A stretch of 64,000 nucleotides of DNA from Acidobacteriota bacterium. Its GTDB lineage: Bacteria; Acidobacteriota; Terriglobia; Terriglobales; Acidobacteriaceae. Positions 33,778 through 41,878 of this stretch are shown piece by piece (the stretch's first letter is position 1; every line of letters begins with the position of its first letter). A program made the position numbers and the translations under genes. The stretch is taken from assembly GCA_023410055.1 (NCBI GenBank), contig JAEYQK010000075.1, positions 1-64,000 of the forward strand. Direction: 5' to 3'. The notes beneath the pieces are model-generated. The model made no database searches, was not told the DNA's origin, and saw nothing but the letters and a program-made list of their open reading frames with translations.

Positions 33778-36552
33778 CTAGCTTGCGTCTGACGCGACAA
33801 ATGGATAGTCGATCCAGGCATGCGCTGTCTGGTCTTCCATGTCGATTTGAATCTGGAAACCAACTCGTTTGCAGATGGCACGCATCTCGCGATTCTCAAC
33901 GAGCATGGTTGAGCTGATGCGCGCGATCTTTTCGTTACGCGCAACTTCGATCGAGCGGCGGTACAGTTCAGTTCCGAGTCCCTGGTGCTGGTATTCGTCG
34001 TCGATGAGCACAGCGCACTCCGCTTCACTGAGACCGTGAAGCTTGCTCAAGCGCCCAACCGCAATGATCTGCTTGTCACCCGTATTGGGGCACGTTTTCT
34101 CGACAACCAGAGCCATCTCGCGGTCGTAATCGATGAAGCATATTCGCGTCAGACGCTCATGCGCAACACGCTGAGAGAGCTTCAATGGTTGAAAGTAGCG
34201 CAGGTAAACGCTGCGGTCACTGAGGCGCTCGTGGAACTTGATCATGGCCGGTTCGTCTTCTGGGCGAATGGGACGGATATTTACCGGCGTGCCGTCTTTC
34301 AGCTTCCAGTCGGAGCAATATTGAATCGGATACGGGCGAATGGCGGGGCGCGGCAACTTGTCTTCCGTCATCTCCGGGCCGTGCACCACAACGCGAGCGT
34401 CCAGCGCGACCAGGCCATCAGGAGCCGCAAGCAACGGGTTGATGTCGATCTCACGGATCCACGGCTGTTCGACAACAAGCTGGCTAAAACGAACAAGCAG
34501 ATGTTCCAGCGCTGCTAGATCGATAGGCCGACGGCCTCGTATCCCTTTCAGCGCCTTGTATATCTTCGTGCGTTCCATGAGACGGCGCGCAAGAGTCGTG
34601 GTCAGCGGCGGGAGCGCAAGAGCGCGGTCCGTGTAGACCTCGACCAGTTGACCGCCGGAGCCGAAGAGCAACACGGGGCCGAATTGGGCGTCGATGGTCG
34701 ATCCGATAATGAGCTCGTAACCGGCATCCAGCTTGATCATCGGCTGCACGGTTACGCCAAGGAAATTGCCGTCTCCAGCTATCTTGGTTACTGCGCCCTC
34801 AATCGCCTTCCAGGCAATGCGAACCGCGTCGGCATTACGGACGTTTAGCTGTACTCCCCCCACGTCGGTCTTATGAGTGATCGTTTTCGAATAGAGTTTC
34901 AGGACGACTGGATAGCCGATCTCGTCGGCAATGACAACGGCTTCTTCTTCCGTGCGGGCAATACGCGTGTCGACAATGGGCACGCCGTAAGCTGCCAGCA
35001 GTTGTTTCGATTCGTACTCGCTCAGAATTGTGTGCCCAGTTGCGTGCGCGTCTTTGACGAGTTTTTCGGCAAACACACGGTCTGGATCGTGAGCCTCGCG
35101 CCCGATGGGTGTCTCGTAAAGGCTGCGCAGGCTGTAGCTATACTTCCACATGTAATTGAAGGCGCGAGCCGCACCATCGGGGAATGGGAATGTCGGGATG
35201 CCTACGCGGTGAAGTATCTCCTCCCCAGTTTTGACGGTCGGTCCACCTATGAAGCTGGCGATCACAGGCTTGCCGGTGCTCTTTGCGTACGGCTTAAGTA
35301 ACTCGGCCGTCGCCGTCGGCTCCGTAAGTCCCTGGGGAACGGTAACGACCAGCATGCCATCCGTATTGGGATCTTTGGAAACCGTCTCTAGAGTGCGTGC
35401 GAAGCGCGCTGGATCGGCGTCGCCAAGAATGTCCACCGGATTGTTGCGACTCCAGTGCGGCGGCAGGAACGAATCCAGCAGTCTCATCGTTTCAGGAGTA
35501 AGCTCAGCGAGTTCGCCACCGGTCAGCATTAGCGCGTCCGCCGCAAGAACGCCCGGCCCGCCAGCATTCGTAACGATAGCCAAGCGCGGTCCACGGGGAC
35601 GAGGTTGTTTAGCCAGCACTTCCGCCATATAGAAGAGGTCCCCGACGGAACCAACGCGCAGCACTCCGGCGCGGCGAAACGCAGCTTCTAGAACTTCATC
35701 GCTTCCAGTCATCGAGCCCGTATGGGAAGCCGCAGCTTTGGCCGCAGCTTCCGTGCGCCCCGCCTTGATGACGATGATCGGCTTTGTGAACGAAACCTCG
35801 CGAGCAGCACTGATGAACGAGCGCGCGTCGCCAATCGTCTCCATGTAGAGCACAATCGCATTGGTTCGCGGATCGTCACCGAAGTAGTCGATGAGATCGC
35901 CCCAACCTACGTCGAGCATCGATCCGACGGAAACAAATGCACTGAAGCCGACCATCTCGGTAAAAGACCAGTCCAGAATCGCCATACAAAGCGCGCCGCT
36001 CTGGCTGATGAATGCTACGCTTCCTGGTCGCGCAATCGTCTGTCCCCAGGTGGCGTTGAGACCCTTCAGTGGGTTCATGACACCTATGCAGTTGGGGCCG
36101 ATAATGCGCATCCGGCTTCCCTGCAGACGCTTCTGAATCTCGCGCTCGAGTTCGACGCCCCGTTCCCCGTATTCGCGGAAGCCAGCGGAGATAACAATGC
36201 CTCCGCGTACGCCAGCCGCAGCGCAATCTGAAATGACGTCAGGAACACTAGCTGCCGGCGTGGCGATCACGGCAAGCTCAACTTCCTCGGGAATAGCCGA
36301 GATGCTGGGGTAGGCCTTGATTCCGAGAATGTTCGGATGATGCGGGTTCACCGGGAAAACGGTACCGCCGAACGGATTGCTGAGCAGGCTCCAGAGCACG
36401 TTTCGCCCAATGGAATTGGGCCTCTCAGAGGCGCCGATCACGGCGACACTCCTGGGCGCAAAAATGGCGTCGAGAGGATGCCGTTCGGAGCGCAGGATGT
36501 CATGTGCGCGATCGCTGGTTGGCTTTCCGGCAGGCTTGCTGGCTGGTGCCAT
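33778..36552 (-). CDS. ADP-forming acyl-CoA synthetase fused to GNAT acetyltransferase
   Basis: 924 residues from ATG 36552 (GGGGAGGA upstream). The CoA-binding domain comes first (IFAPRSVAVIGASERPNSIGRNV), then the ligase-CoA domains with likely phosphorylated His277 in AASHTGSMTGSD, the ATP-grasp domain (KLYSKTITHKTDVGGVQLNV ... IDINPL) and a C-terminal GNAT domain (about 760-924) with HQGLGTELYRRSIEVARNE. This is the layout of Pat-type protein acetyltransferases and acetate-CoA ligase (ADP-forming) homologues. With the His and ATP-grasp intact, it may be an active synthetase, a lysine acetyltransferase, or both. It is monocistronic and divergent from purM. Confidence 0.9.
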   Translation of the reverse strand: MAPASKPAGKPTSDRAHDILRSERHPLDAIFAPRSVAVIGASERPNSIGRNVLWSLLSNPFGGTVFPVNPHHPNILGIKAYPSISAIPEEVELAVIATPAASVPDVISDCAAAGVRGGIVISAGFREYGERGVELEREIQKRLQGSRMRIIGPNCIGVMNPLKGLNATWGQTIARPGSVAFISQSGALCMAILDWSFTEMVGFSAFVSVGSMLDVGWGDLIDYFGDDPRTNAIVLYMETIGDARSFISAAREVSFTKPIIVIKAGRTEAAAKAAASHTGSMTGSDEVLEAAFRRAGVLRVGSVGDLFYMAEVLAKQPRPRGPRLAIVTNAGGPGVLAADALMLTGGELAELTPETMRLLDSFLPPHWSRNNPVDILGDADPARFARTLETVSKDPNTDGMLVVTVPQGLTEPTATAELLKPYAKSTGKPVIASFIGGPTVKTGEEILHRVGIPTFPFPDGAARAFNYMWKYSYSLRSLYETPIGREAHDPDRVFAEKLVKDAHATGHTILSEYESKQLLAAYGVPIVDTRIARTEEEAVVIADEIGYPVVLKLYSKTITHKTDVGGVQLNVRNADAVRIAWKAIEGAVTKIAGDGNFLGVTVQPMIKLDAGYELIIGSTIDAQFGPVLLFGSGGQLVEVYTDRALALPPLTTTLARRLMERTKIYKALKGIRGRRPIDLAALEHLLVRFSQLVVEQPWIREIDINPLLAAPDGLVALDARVVVHGPEMTEDKLPRPAIRPYPIQYCSDWKLKDGTPVNIRPIRPEDEPAMIKFHERLSDRSVYLRYFQPLKLSQRVAHERLTRICFIDYDREMALVVEKTCPNTGDKQIIAVGRLSKLHGLSEAECAVLIDDEYQHQGLGTELYRRSIEVARNEKIARISSTMLVENREMRAICKRVGFQIQIDMEDQTAHAWIDYPFVASDAS

Positions 36553-36836
36553 TCGGTCCTCCCCACAAAGACGATGCAAAATCGTCTAGGCCGAAACGTG
36601 GGACTATACACCGGAAACCGTCGTCTTTGCAAAGGGGCAAAAGAGGCCAGATTGCGCCGTCGCTGGCGCGGAATCGCACCATTGGTCACTGCTTCACTCG
36701 GACAGTGGCCTGCACTCGGCGTACCCCGTTGCGATTTGTTGCCACACGATACATCGTACGGGCCGAAATCAATGGTAGAATCGGAGTTGCCCCTTTTATT
36801 CCAGGTCACAAACAACTCTGTAGGATCACAGCTTCC

Positions 36837-37883
36837 ATGGCTTTGACGACGAAGGAACCGATCACGTACGCAGATGCCGGCGTCAATATCGACCAGGCAA
36901 ACCGCACGAAACAACGCATCAAGTATTTAGCCCATAGGACGTTCACGAAGAACGTGCTAAGCGATATCGGCAGTTTCGGCGGAATGTTTTCCATCGACAA
37001 GAAGAAGTACGAAGACCCCGTGCTGGTCTCAAGCGTCGACGGAGTAGGCACCAAGCTGAAGATCGCGTTTGAGATGAACTTGCATCACACGGTGGGCGCC
37101 GATCTGGTAAACCACTGCGTGAACGACATTGCCGTGCAGGGTGCCGCTCCTTTGTTCTTCATGGACTATTTCGCAGCGGGCAAGTTGGTCCCCGAAGTCA
37201 CAGAAAAAGTCATTGAGGGCATCGCCGACGCTTGCAAGCACAACGGCTGCGCGTTGATCGGTGGCGAAACCGCTGAAATGCCGGGCTTCTATCCTCCGGG
37301 AGAATACGATCTGGCCGGATTTATCGTCGGAATCGTCGATCGCAACAAGGTAATCACGGGCAAGAATGTCGAGCCTGGCGACGTCCTGCTGGCGCTTCCC
37401 AGCAACGGTCTGCACACGAACGGCTATTCCCTCGCTCGAAAGCTGCTGTTCACCGTTGCGCGGCACTCGCCCGACACGTACGTCAACGAGATCAAGAATA
37501 AAGTCGGCACCGAGCTGATGCGTACTCATAAGAGCTACTGGCCAGTGCTGAAGAAGCTCGTCGACGCCGAAGCGATTTCTGCGATGGCACATATCACCGG
37601 CGGTGGCATCACCGAGAACCTGCCGCGTGTGCTGCCCAAGGGCGTTGGAGCTATCGTCGAACTCGGCTCCTGGCCGGTACTGCCAATATTCGACTACATG
37701 CAGAAGATCGGCAACATCGAGCAGGACGAGATGCTGCGTACCTTCAATATGGGCGTGGGCATGGTGCTGGTCGTTCCAGCTAAGAAATTCAAGAAAGCTA
37801 TGACCATTCTCGACAAAGCCAGCGAGAAAGCTTACACCATCGGGCGAATCGTGAAGGGCGACAGAAAGGTCAGTTATCAGTAG
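36837..37883 (+). CDS. purM: phosphoribosylformylglycinamidine cyclo-ligase (AIR synthetase)
   Basis: 348 residues from ATG 36837, preceded by AGGA; the frame is open further upstream but that part is antisense to the neighbouring gene. Family motifs: YADAGVNIDQANRTKQRIK, VSSVDGVGTKLKIA, HCVNDIAVQGAAPLFFMDYFA, IGGETAEMPGFYPPGEYDLAGF and ITGGGITENLPRVLP. It closes the imidazole ring in purine synthesis. purN follows 92 bases later across a strong hairpin. Confidence 0.96.
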   Translation: MALTTKEPITYADAGVNIDQANRTKQRIKYLAHRTFTKNVLSDIGSFGGMFSIDKKKYEDPVLVSSVDGVGTKLKIAFEMNLHHTVGADLVNHCVNDIAVQGAAPLFFMDYFAAGKLVPEVTEKVIEGIADACKHNGCALIGGETAEMPGFYPPGEYDLAGFIVGIVDRNKVITGKNVEPGDVLLALPSNGLHTNGYSLARKLLFTVARHSPDTYVNEIKNKVGTELMRTHKSYWPVLKKLVDAEAISAMAHITGGGITENLPRVLPKGVGAIVELGSWPVLPIFDYMQKIGNIEQDEMLRTFNMGVGMVLVVPAKKFKKAMTILDKASEKAYTIGRIVKGDRKVSYQ

Positions 37884-37885
37884 TT

Positions 37886-37973
37886 CAATTTCGAATTTTG
37901 AGTTTCGAATTTCGATTGCGTCATTGCATGCGGCACAATCGAGTCAGAATTCAAAATTCAAAATTCAAAATTG
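37886..37973 (+). repeat. AT-rich long hairpin between purM and purN
   Basis: The left arm (37886-37912, starting CAATTTCGAATTTTGAG) pairs with the right arm (37947-37973, three AATTCAAA-type repeats ending AAAATTG), with about 23 Watson-Crick pairs of 27 plus two wobbles. An inner CGATTG/CAATCG stem (37913-37918, 37936-37941) continues it. The right arm ends two bases before the purN ATG and leaves no room for a Shine-Dalgarno sequence. Confidence 0.8.
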
Positions 37974-37975
37974 TC

Positions 37976-38575
37976 ATGAACATCGGAATTCTTCTCTCTG
38001 GCCGCGGTTCCAACTTCGTAGCTATCGCTGATTCCATTGACGCCGGTCGCATCCCCGGCGCACGCATTTCGGTTGTCATTTCCAACAGGCCGGAAGCACC
38101 GGGTATTGAAACGGCGCGTCAGCGTGGATTGAACGCCGTCGTGATTCCCTCAAAAGGCCGCGTTCGCGAAGAACACGACGCTGATGTCGTGAAAGCGCTC
38201 AAAGAGAATGGCGTCGAACTAGTTTGTCTGGCTGGCTACATGCGGCTGATCTCGCCGTGGTTCGTGAAGCAGTTCCCCAACAAAATTCTGAACATCCATC
38301 CTTCCCTGCTGCCAGCCTTTCCGGGACTCGATGCGCAGGCGCAAGCGTACCAATACGGTGTCAAGGTCAGCGGCTGCACGGTCCACTTCGTTGACGAAGA
38401 TCTAGATCACGGAGCGATCATTCTGCAGAAGACTGTACCTGTCCTTGAAACCGACGACGAGCACGAGTTAGCCGAGCGAATCCTCGAACAAGAGCACATC
38501 GCCTATACCGAGGCAATCCGCATCGTGGTAGAAGGGCGCTACACGTTAAAGGGACGCAAGGTCGTCTTGATGTAG
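37976..38575 (+). CDS. purN: phosphoribosylglycinamide formyltransferase
   Basis: 199 residues. The start at 37976 is set by the conserved N-terminus MNIGILLSGRGSNF; the longer frame to 37898 would translate the repeat. Active-site features: GYMRLISPWFVKQFPNKILNIHPSLLPAFPG (Asn and His of the catalytic triad) and GCTVHFVDEDLDHGAIILQ with Asp. It transfers formyl from 10-formyltetrahydrofolate to GAR in purine synthesis. No Shine-Dalgarno sequence is visible because the hairpin runs up to the start. The stop codon is 12 bases before the first REP. Confidence 0.95.
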   Translation: MNIGILLSGRGSNFVAIADSIDAGRIPGARISVVISNRPEAPGIETARQRGLNAVVIPSKGRVREEHDADVVKALKENGVELVCLAGYMRLISPWFVKQFPNKILNIHPSLLPAFPGLDAQAQAYQYGVKVSGCTVHFVDEDLDHGAIILQKTVPVLETDDEHELAERILEQEHIAYTEAIRIVVEGRYTLKGRKVVLM

Positions 38576-38586
38576 TGCCAGACTGT

Positions 38587-38820
38587 GTAGCGCCGGACTC
38601 CAGTCCGGCGAAAGCACCTACAACGTAGCCCCAGACTCCAGTCCGGCGACAGCCCCTACAACGTAGCGCCGGACTCCAGTCCGGCGAGAGCACCTACAAC
38701 GTAGCCCCAGACTCCAGTCGCGGCGAAAACCGTTCCAGAATCGGAACAAGCCTCAACGAAGTACTCCCTCGAAATCTCTCTACACACACTCATTGCGTAG
38801 CGCCGGACTCCAGTCCGGCG
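38587..38820 (+). repeat. REP array upstream of the transposase (five copies)
   Basis: Units start at 38587, 38625, 38663, 38701 and 38797. Each is GTAG plus a palindrome with 9-bp arms CGCCGGACT and AGTCCGGCG around CC; the copies at 38625 and 38701 have altered arms. The first four have an exact 38-bp period with near-identical 14-bp spacers (..CACCTACAAC). All are in the same orientation. Confidence 0.92.
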
Positions 38821-38893
38821 AAAATCGTTCTAGAATCAGAACAAACCTCAACGAAGTACTCCCTCGAGATCTGTCTACCATACACTCATTCCC
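38701..38893 (+). repeat. ~96-bp imperfect tandem duplication before the transposase
   Basis: 38701-38796 and 38797-38893 are copies, each a REP followed by a spacer with a small stem. The stem is GTTCC/GGAAC in the first copy (38732-38747) and GTTCT/AGAAC in the second (38827-38842), both around AGAATC, so one base pair has changed on both sides. The second copy ends at the transposase ATG. Confidence 0.85.
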
Positions 38894-39523
38894 ATGCATC
38901 AGAAGAAATCCCCCTCCCTGAACGACGGCCTCGTTCATAAGCGCAATAGAGGATATCTTCCGCATTGGGAAAAGGAGCTTGCAACCTACTTCGTGACGTT
39001 CCGTTTGAGCGACTCACTCCCTGAAAGCGTGCTGCGCGAAATCTCGAAGCACAAAGAGATGATCAAAGCAGCACGAATCTCCGGCCGCGACTTACTTTCA
39101 ATCGAAAGCGACATCGAGCACAGACTAAGCACCAAGCGCATCGAAAGTTTCCTGGATTCGGGACGCGGCAGATGTGAACTCGTGCAACCCAGAATCGCTG
39201 ATGTAGTGCTCAGAAGCTTGCAGCACTGGGACGGCACAAGATACGACTTGCTCGCCTGGTGCGTTATGCCGAACCACGTGCATATCGTTTTTCGAGCATT
39301 CTGTGGAGAGCGCCTCGATGCCATTGTGAAGTCCTGGAAATCATTCAGCGCACGGCGGGTTAATTCGTTACTCGCCAGAACGGGCGCGTTCTGGCAACGA
39401 GAGTATTACGACCATCTTATTCGCGATGAAGATGAACTCGAGAAAGCGATCGAGTATACGCTTATGAACCCACTTCGTGCCGGATTGAAAAATTGGCCTT
39501 GGGTTGGAGAGAAGCAGTTGTAG
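38894..39523 (+). CDS. REP-associated tyrosine transposase (RAYT, Y1/HUH)
   Basis: 209 residues. The HUH motif is H128-V-H130 in MPNHVHIVF, and the catalytic Tyr is Y171 or Y172 in FWQREYYDHLIRDEDEL, followed by EYTLMNPLRAG. The N-terminal VTFRLSDSLPE strand and Tyr position fit the TnpA-REP clade of the IS200-like family. These nucleases cut single-stranded REP hairpins marked by a GTAG tetranucleotide; the REPs on both sides have it. The TAG stop is the TAG of the first downstream REP. The gene is intact, single-copy in the window and not bounded by inverted repeats of an insertion sequence. Confidence 0.93.
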   Translation: MHQKKSPSLNDGLVHKRNRGYLPHWEKELATYFVTFRLSDSLPESVLREISKHKEMIKAARISGRDLLSIESDIEHRLSTKRIESFLDSGRGRCELVQPRIADVVLRSLQHWDGTRYDLLAWCVMPNHVHIVFRAFCGERLDAIVKSWKSFSARRVNSLLARTGAFWQREYYDHLIRDEDELEKAIEYTLMNPLRAGLKNWPWVGEKQL

Positions 39524-39663
39524 CGCCGGACTCCAGTCCGACGAAAAGCCTCACAACCCCGTAGCGCCGGACTCCAGTCCGGCGAAAACTGCTCCAGTCC
39601 GTAGCGCCGGACTCCAGTTCGGCGAAAGCACCTCCACACGTAGCGCCGGACTCCAGTCCGGCG
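39520..39663 (+). repeat. REP array downstream of the transposase (four copies)
   Basis: Units at 39520-39543, 39561-39584, 39601-39624 and 39640-39663, same orientation as the upstream set, spaced 39-41 bases. The first and third have single changes in the right arm. The last ends 17 bases before the tyrS -10 box. Confidence 0.92.
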
Positions 39664-39680
39664 AACTGCTCCCGCACGGG

Positions 39681-39686
39681 TATAAT
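39681..39686 (+). promoter_or_regulatory. -10 box of tyrS
   Basis: Perfect TATAAT, eleven bases before the tyrS ATG. The expected -35 position falls in the last REP unit and does not resemble TTGACA. The predicted leader is only about five bases. Confidence 0.6.
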
Positions 39687-39697
39687 GTTCTATTCCC

Positions 39698-40939
39698 ATG
39701 AACTTTCCTGACGTTCAACAACAACTCGACTACATACTGAAGGGTGCGTCGGAGGTAATTTCCGTCGCCGAACTCAGCGAGAAGCTCAAGAAATCCAAAG
39801 AGAGCGGCAAGCCGCTGAAGATCAAGGCCGGCTTTGATCCGACCGCACCGGACCTGCATCTCGGGCACACCGTCCTGCTTCGGAAGATGAAGCACTTTCA
39901 GGATCTCGGTCACACGGTGATCTTCGTAATCGGCGATTTTACCGGCATGATCGGCGACCCCACCGGACGCAACGTAACGCGACCGCCGCTTTCGCGTGAT
40001 CAGATCGAAAAGAACGCCGAGACTTACAAACAGCAGGTATTCAAGATCCTCGATCCGCAGAAGACGGTGGTGCCGTTCAATAGCGAGTGGCTCCGTCCCT
40101 TGGGAGCAGAGGGTTTCATTAAACTGGCAGCGAAGTTCACTGTCTCCCAAATGCTCGAGCGCGAGGACTTCCACAAGCGCTTTCAAGAAGAGAAGCCAAT
40201 CGCGGTGCATGAACTGCTTTACCCGCTCGCGCAGGCCTATGACTCAGTCGCGCTCGAAGCCGACGTTGAAATGGGCGGCACGGACCAGAAGTTCAACCTG
40301 CTCGTCGGACGCGAGATTCAGCGCAGCTATGGCCAGCACCCGCAGGTCGTGCTGACCATGCCCATCCTCGAGGGACTCGACGGTGTTCAGAAAATGTCGA
40401 AGTCGCTAGGCAACTACATCGGCGTGACTGAAGCACCAATGCAGATGTACGGCAAGGCCATGTCGATCAGCGACGAACTGATGTGGCGGTACTATCTTTT
40501 GCTGACTGATGTCTCGACAGCCGAGATCGAGCGCATGAAGCAGGACGTTGCTTCCGGTCAGGCGCATCCGATGAAGCTGAAGAAAGACTTGGCTCACCGG
40601 ATCGTGAAGGACTTCCACTCCAAGGAAGAAGCTGATAGCGCGGCCGAAGACTGGGCGAAGCAGTTCCAGCGCGATGAAGTGCCGCAAGATGTGGAACAAG
40701 TGGCGGTAGCCTACACGGAAATCGCGGTGAAATCCTCCGATTCCTCCGCAATCAAGCTGGACAAGCTCCTCGTGCGTTGCGGGATGGCGGATTCCGGCAG
40801 CGACGCGACCCGCAAGATCAAGGCGAAGTCCGTGCGTATCGATGGCGAAGTGAAAGCCGAGCCCGTCCTCCACTTGAACATCCCGGTGGAATTCACGCTA
40901 CGCGTTGGCAGGATGCTGAAGAAGGTAAGCATCTCTTAG
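39698..40939 (+). CDS. tyrS: tyrosyl-tRNA synthetase
   Basis: 413 residues. Class I signature HLGH is in FDPTAPDLHLGHTVLL and the KMSKS loop is present. The catalytic fold contains FVIGDFTGMIGDPTGRN, and an S4 RNA-binding domain is at the C-terminus (IKLDKLLVRCGMADSGSDATRKIKAKSVRIDG). It charges tRNA-Tyr in the cytoplasm. The sequence resembles the TyrZ-like branch more than the E. coli type, but I am not certain. No T-box leader is seen: the start is preceded by a REP array and a short leader. Confidence 0.95.
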   Translation: MNFPDVQQQLDYILKGASEVISVAELSEKLKKSKESGKPLKIKAGFDPTAPDLHLGHTVLLRKMKHFQDLGHTVIFVIGDFTGMIGDPTGRNVTRPPLSRDQIEKNAETYKQQVFKILDPQKTVVPFNSEWLRPLGAEGFIKLAAKFTVSQMLEREDFHKRFQEEKPIAVHELLYPLAQAYDSVALEADVEMGGTDQKFNLLVGREIQRSYGQHPQVVLTMPILEGLDGVQKMSKSLGNYIGVTEAPMQMYGKAMSISDELMWRYYLLLTDVSTAEIERMKQDVASGQAHPMKLKKDLAHRIVKDFHSKEEADSAAEDWAKQFQRDEVPQDVEQVAVAYTEIAVKSSDSSAIKLDKLLVRCGMADSGSDATRKIKAKSVRIDGEVKAEPVLHLNIPVEFTLRVGRMLKKVSIS

Positions 40940-40961
40940 CGCGTGAGGTTCAGATAGTTTG

Positions 40962-40987
40962 AGCCCCGGAGATGATCCGGGGCTTTT
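40962..40987 (+). terminator. Rho-independent terminator of tyrS
   Basis: A 9-bp stem (AGCCCCGGA 40962-40970, TCCGGGGCT 40976-40984) and TTTT, 22 bases past the stop. Confidence 0.88.
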
Positions 40988-41011
40988 CTGTTTCATGGCT
41001 GCTCCGGCATC

Positions 41012-41737
41012 TCAACGCCGCCGTGCAGCCCCCTTCTTCCTCATGTATTCGACGAACATGTTCTCGATCGGCTTGTCGTAGCTGCGGAGCAGGTGGCGCA
41101 CGCTGCGACCGGTGACAAGCTGCACGACTTCTTCGGCAACGTTCTTGGCGTGATCTCCGGCGCGTTCCAAAGACTGTGCCATAAAGACCACGTGAAAGCT
41201 CTCCTGCCGCTGTTCGCACTGGGGATTCTCAATGTGGCGAACGACCATCAAATTTCGGAAACGATCAAGTTCGGCGTCGGCACGGAGAGCGGACAAAGCG
41301 AGATCGGTGCTCCGTTTAGAAAACGCCTCTCCAGCATCGCTCAATTGATGTTCCAGCATCCCTGCCATGGTGGCGAGTTCTTTCGAGTCCTGCGGATCGA
41401 GACGATCGTTGCAGGTGCTGAACCGGTTGGCAAAGCTGAGCAGGAGGTCACCAATGCGCTCGAGTTCAATGATGATCTTGAGGCAGGCCAGCAGTTCGCG
41501 AGTCTTCTCAACAGGCGCTCGCGGGATCGTGACCGTAACCCCTTCATTGATTTCACGATCAAGCGTATCGAGTTCTTCTTCGAGCGCCTTGATGCCGTCC
41601 TGAGCCCCTGAAGACGGCCTCGTGACCGCCTCAGTTGCAGCGGCGGCGGCTTCCCGAGCTACACGGCACGCCCGCAACGTCATTTCGAGAATCTGGTTGT
41701 AATCCGGTTCGATGCGCTTGTTGCTGGCGGTGCTCAT
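41012..41737 (-). CDS. phoU: phosphate signalling regulator PhoU
   Basis: 241 residues with two PhoU helical repeats. Typical segments are LEEELDTLDREINEGV, LKIIIELERIGDLLLSFANR and VFMAQSLERAGDHAKNVAEEVVQLVTG (with the E-x2-GD metal site motif twice, ELERIGD and LERAGD). PhoU binds metals, inhibits PhoR and controls the Pst transporter. It follows phoR on the same strand by about 140 bases. No pst genes are in this window. Confidence 0.92.
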   Translation of the reverse strand: MSTASNKRIEPDYNQILEMTLRACRVAREAAAAATEAVTRPSSGAQDGIKALEEELDTLDREINEGVTVTIPRAPVEKTRELLACLKIIIELERIGDLLLSFANRFSTCNDRLDPQDSKELATMAGMLEHQLSDAGEAFSKRSTDLALSALRADAELDRFRNLMVVRHIENPQCEQRQESFHVVFMAQSLERAGDHAKNVAEEVVQLVTGRSVRHLLRSYDKPIENMFVEYMRKKGAARRR

Positions 41738-41878
41738 GCTTCCTCCAGGGGCGAGGGACCAGCCCGATGCTCTATCACTTGTCTAATAATAGGATGATCG
41801 CATTGCAAGTGTGTGAACCGGTTCTTCTCCACTGACACTTCCGCAACTCCAGCGCTACTCTCTGGAGCGCCCGCCGCC

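Noticed and set aside
36504..36836. Upstream extension of purM
   Set aside because: It overlaps the start of the acyl-CoA synthetase gene in antisense and does not resemble PurM, whose N-terminus begins at 36837.
38587..38820. Possible CRISPR array
   Set aside because: Repeats are palindromic with GTAG, spacers are nearly identical and no cas genes are present; it is a REP array.
39640..39698. T-box riboswitch in front of tyrS
   Set aside because: The -10 box is eleven bases from the ATG, leaving no room for a leader RNA, and no T-box motif is seen.
39406..39699. Short minus-strand frames over the REP cluster
   Set aside because: Their repeated peptide (RTGVRRY, LESGAT) is simply the translated REP palindrome.
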